Part shown: positions 13,306 through 14,264 of the stretch, piece after piece
Layout of the letters: every line of letters starts with the position of its first letter
How positions within the stretch are numbered: position 1 is the stretch's first letter
From: Myxococcales bacterium
GTDB taxonomy: Bacteria; Myxococcota_A; UBA9042; PHBI01; JAAZYN01
Length of the DNA: 14,264 nt
NCBI GenBank assembly: GCA_014239625.1
Contig: JAAZYN010000026.1
Coordinates: forward strand, 248 to 14,511
Direction of reading: 5' to 3'
Program-made: the position numbers and the translations under genes
Notes under the pieces: generated by a model
The model's input: the letters and a program-made list of their open reading frames with translations, nothing else
Databases searched by the model: none
What the model was told of the DNA's origin: nothing

Positions 13306-14264
13306 TTATCTCTTGGGCTTGAGCCCCAAGAATCGCCGGGCCACGGCCTCGAGCCCTAGCGGGTTGTATCCGCGGGGGCCCTGATACTTTTTACCGTTGA
13401 GGAACACCGACGGGGTGCCCGTGACTTGGGCTCGCCGCCCGTCGCGCAGGTCGCGTTGCAGGGTAGGTTTGTGCTTCCCAGCCTTCAGCGCTGCCTTGAA
13501 CTTGGCGACATCGAGGCCGATCTCTCCAGCGTACCGCTCCAAATCCTGGGCGGAGAGCGCCTGTTGGTTGTCGAACAGTTTGTCGTGGTACTGCCAGAAC
13601 TTACCCTGCGCAGCCGCGGCGAGGCTCGCCTCGTGTGCCAGCGGCGCGTTAGCGTGGATGTCCAGCGGGAAGTGCTTGAAGACAAAGGTCACGTCGTTGG
13701 GGTAGCGGTCGACGAACTGTTTGAGGTTGGGCGCTGACTTCGCACAAAACGGGCACTCGAAGTCCTCGAACACGACCAGCTCGATCGCGCCCGCTTTGGC
13801 GCCCATGGTGGGGGCGCCGGCGGTGACGAAGGCGGGCACCTTGTCGCCCAGCTGTGGGAACGTCTTGCCCCCCTCGATGGCCTTCGCGTAGAGCGCGCTG
13901 CCCTTCAAACCGAGCTTGGTGAGCTCGGCGGCTCGAGCGATCTGACCATCGACGAGCTTCTTGAGCGCGCTCCAGTCCTTCGGCCTCTTGATGCGAACAC
14001 CGTTTGCGAGGATGTTCGGGAAGCTGTGGGCGCCGACCTCGTACGCGCCCAGCGAGTCGCGCAACACCTTCGCTCGCACCGCGTCGCTGTCGATGTCTCT
14101 GCGGAACCTGGCTACGTTCACCCCGGCCTGCTGGGCCAGCTGGTCGAGGTTGTCGCGGCCCACCGCGAAGCGCGCGGCCACCAGCGCCTTTCGCATCTCC
14201 CAGAACTTGCCCTGGAGTTGGGCCGCGGCCGCCGCGCGGGCCGCGACGAAGGCATCCGGCTGTC
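13306..14264 (-). CDS. Tandem DsbA-like thioredoxin-fold protein, N-terminus beyond the window
   Basis: The frame stays open to the right edge, so 318 C-terminal residues are seen and the start is outside. Numbering is from the internal Met at 14196. Domain 2 (about 138-292) is a complete DsbA/DSBA-like oxidoreductase: FEDFECPFC with active-site Cys148 and Cys151, HFPLDIHANAPLAHEA, GKFWQYHDKLF, and the cis-Pro loop TGTPSVFLNG (Pro262). The segment from the edge to about residue 86 is a second copy of the same C-terminal half: AAAAQLQGKFWEMRKAL, a helical insert, then HSFPNILANGVRI with its own cis-Pro (Pro60). Its active site lies outside the window. Such proteins make or shuffle disulfides in the envelope; a signal peptide is expected but not visible. 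The internal ATG at 14196 would cut domain 1 in half, so it is not the start. Confidence 0.85.
   Translation of the reverse strand, partial: QPDAFVAARAAAAAQLQGKFWEMRKALVAARFAVGRDNLDQLAQQAGVNVARFRRDIDSDAVRAKVLRDSLGAYEVGAHSFPNILANGVRIKRPKDWSALKKLVDGQIARAAELTKLGLKGSALYAKAIEGGKTFPQLGDKVPAFVTAGAPTMGAKAGAIELVVFEDFECPFCAKSAPNLKQFVDRYPNDVTFVFKHFPLDIHANAPLAHEASLAAAAQGKFWQYHDKLFDNQQALSAQDLERYAGEIGLDVAKFKAALKAGKHKPTLQRDLRDGRRAQVTGTPSVFLNGKKYQGPRGYNPLGLEAVARRFLGLKPKR

Noticed and set aside
1..14264. CRISPR array, toxin-antitoxin pair, secondary-metabolite or defence cassette
   Set aside because: No regularly spaced repeats and no effector-type domains were seen; every sizeable coding region is either a recognised housekeeping gene or an isolated unknown without a system-like neighbourhood.

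Overview
This window is an ordinary-looking chromosomal segment from a GC-rich Gram-negative bacterium. The best guess for the organism is the Myxococcota/Bradymonadota (former Deltaproteobacteria) sphere. The reasons are high GC with GTG and TTG starts, Cys-rich secreted lipoproteins with C-x5-C-x4-C-x4-C clusters, and a ribosomal-protein operon followed by a gene whose first 11 residues look like deltaproteobacterial IHF/HU. This placement is inference only; no 16S or other firm marker is present.

Layout from left to right. (1) 1-853, minus strand: a translation cluster with tRNA-Val(GAC), rpmI (bL35), rplT (bL20) and the start of an HU/IHF gene. The usual infC upstream of rpmI and pheST downstream of rplT are not there. 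(2) 905-3573, plus strand: a DUF721/DciA-like protein, then two putative lipoproteins, one Cys-rich with an internal tandem repeat and one with an OB-fold-like pattern. A strong hairpin at 3580-3612 closes this block. (3) 3621-4427, minus strand: phosphatidylserine decarboxylase with an intact LGST self-cleavage site. (4) 4428-4922: a 495-base gene-free divergent region. (5) 4923-6942, plus strand: an unrecognised two-domain protein with a disordered linker, tightly followed (TTG start, SD overlapping the stop codon) by a TIGR04168-like metallophosphoesterase. (6) 6982-11665, minus strand: a four-gene sufBCDS iron-sulfur cluster assembly operon with overlapping reading frames. A 25-bp inverted repeat lies over its predicted -10 region. 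(7) 11727-13211, minus strand: a PlsC-type acyltransferase with an extra membrane and coiled-coil C-terminus. (8) 13306-14264, minus strand: a tandem DsbA-like protein cut by the window edge.

How the genes work together: sufB-C-D form the Fe-S scaffold and ATPase, and SufS supplies persulfide sulfur. The usual SufS partner (SufE or SufU), an A-type carrier and a regulator are absent from the window, so they must be encoded elsewhere. psd and the PlsC-like gene both concern phospholipid synthesis but are not adjacent. I found no mobile element, CRISPR array, phage gene or defence-type cassette. The most interesting items are the putative suf operator, the remodelled rpmI-rplT neighbourhood, the duplicated-domain secreted proteins and the coupled unknown/phosphoesterase pair.
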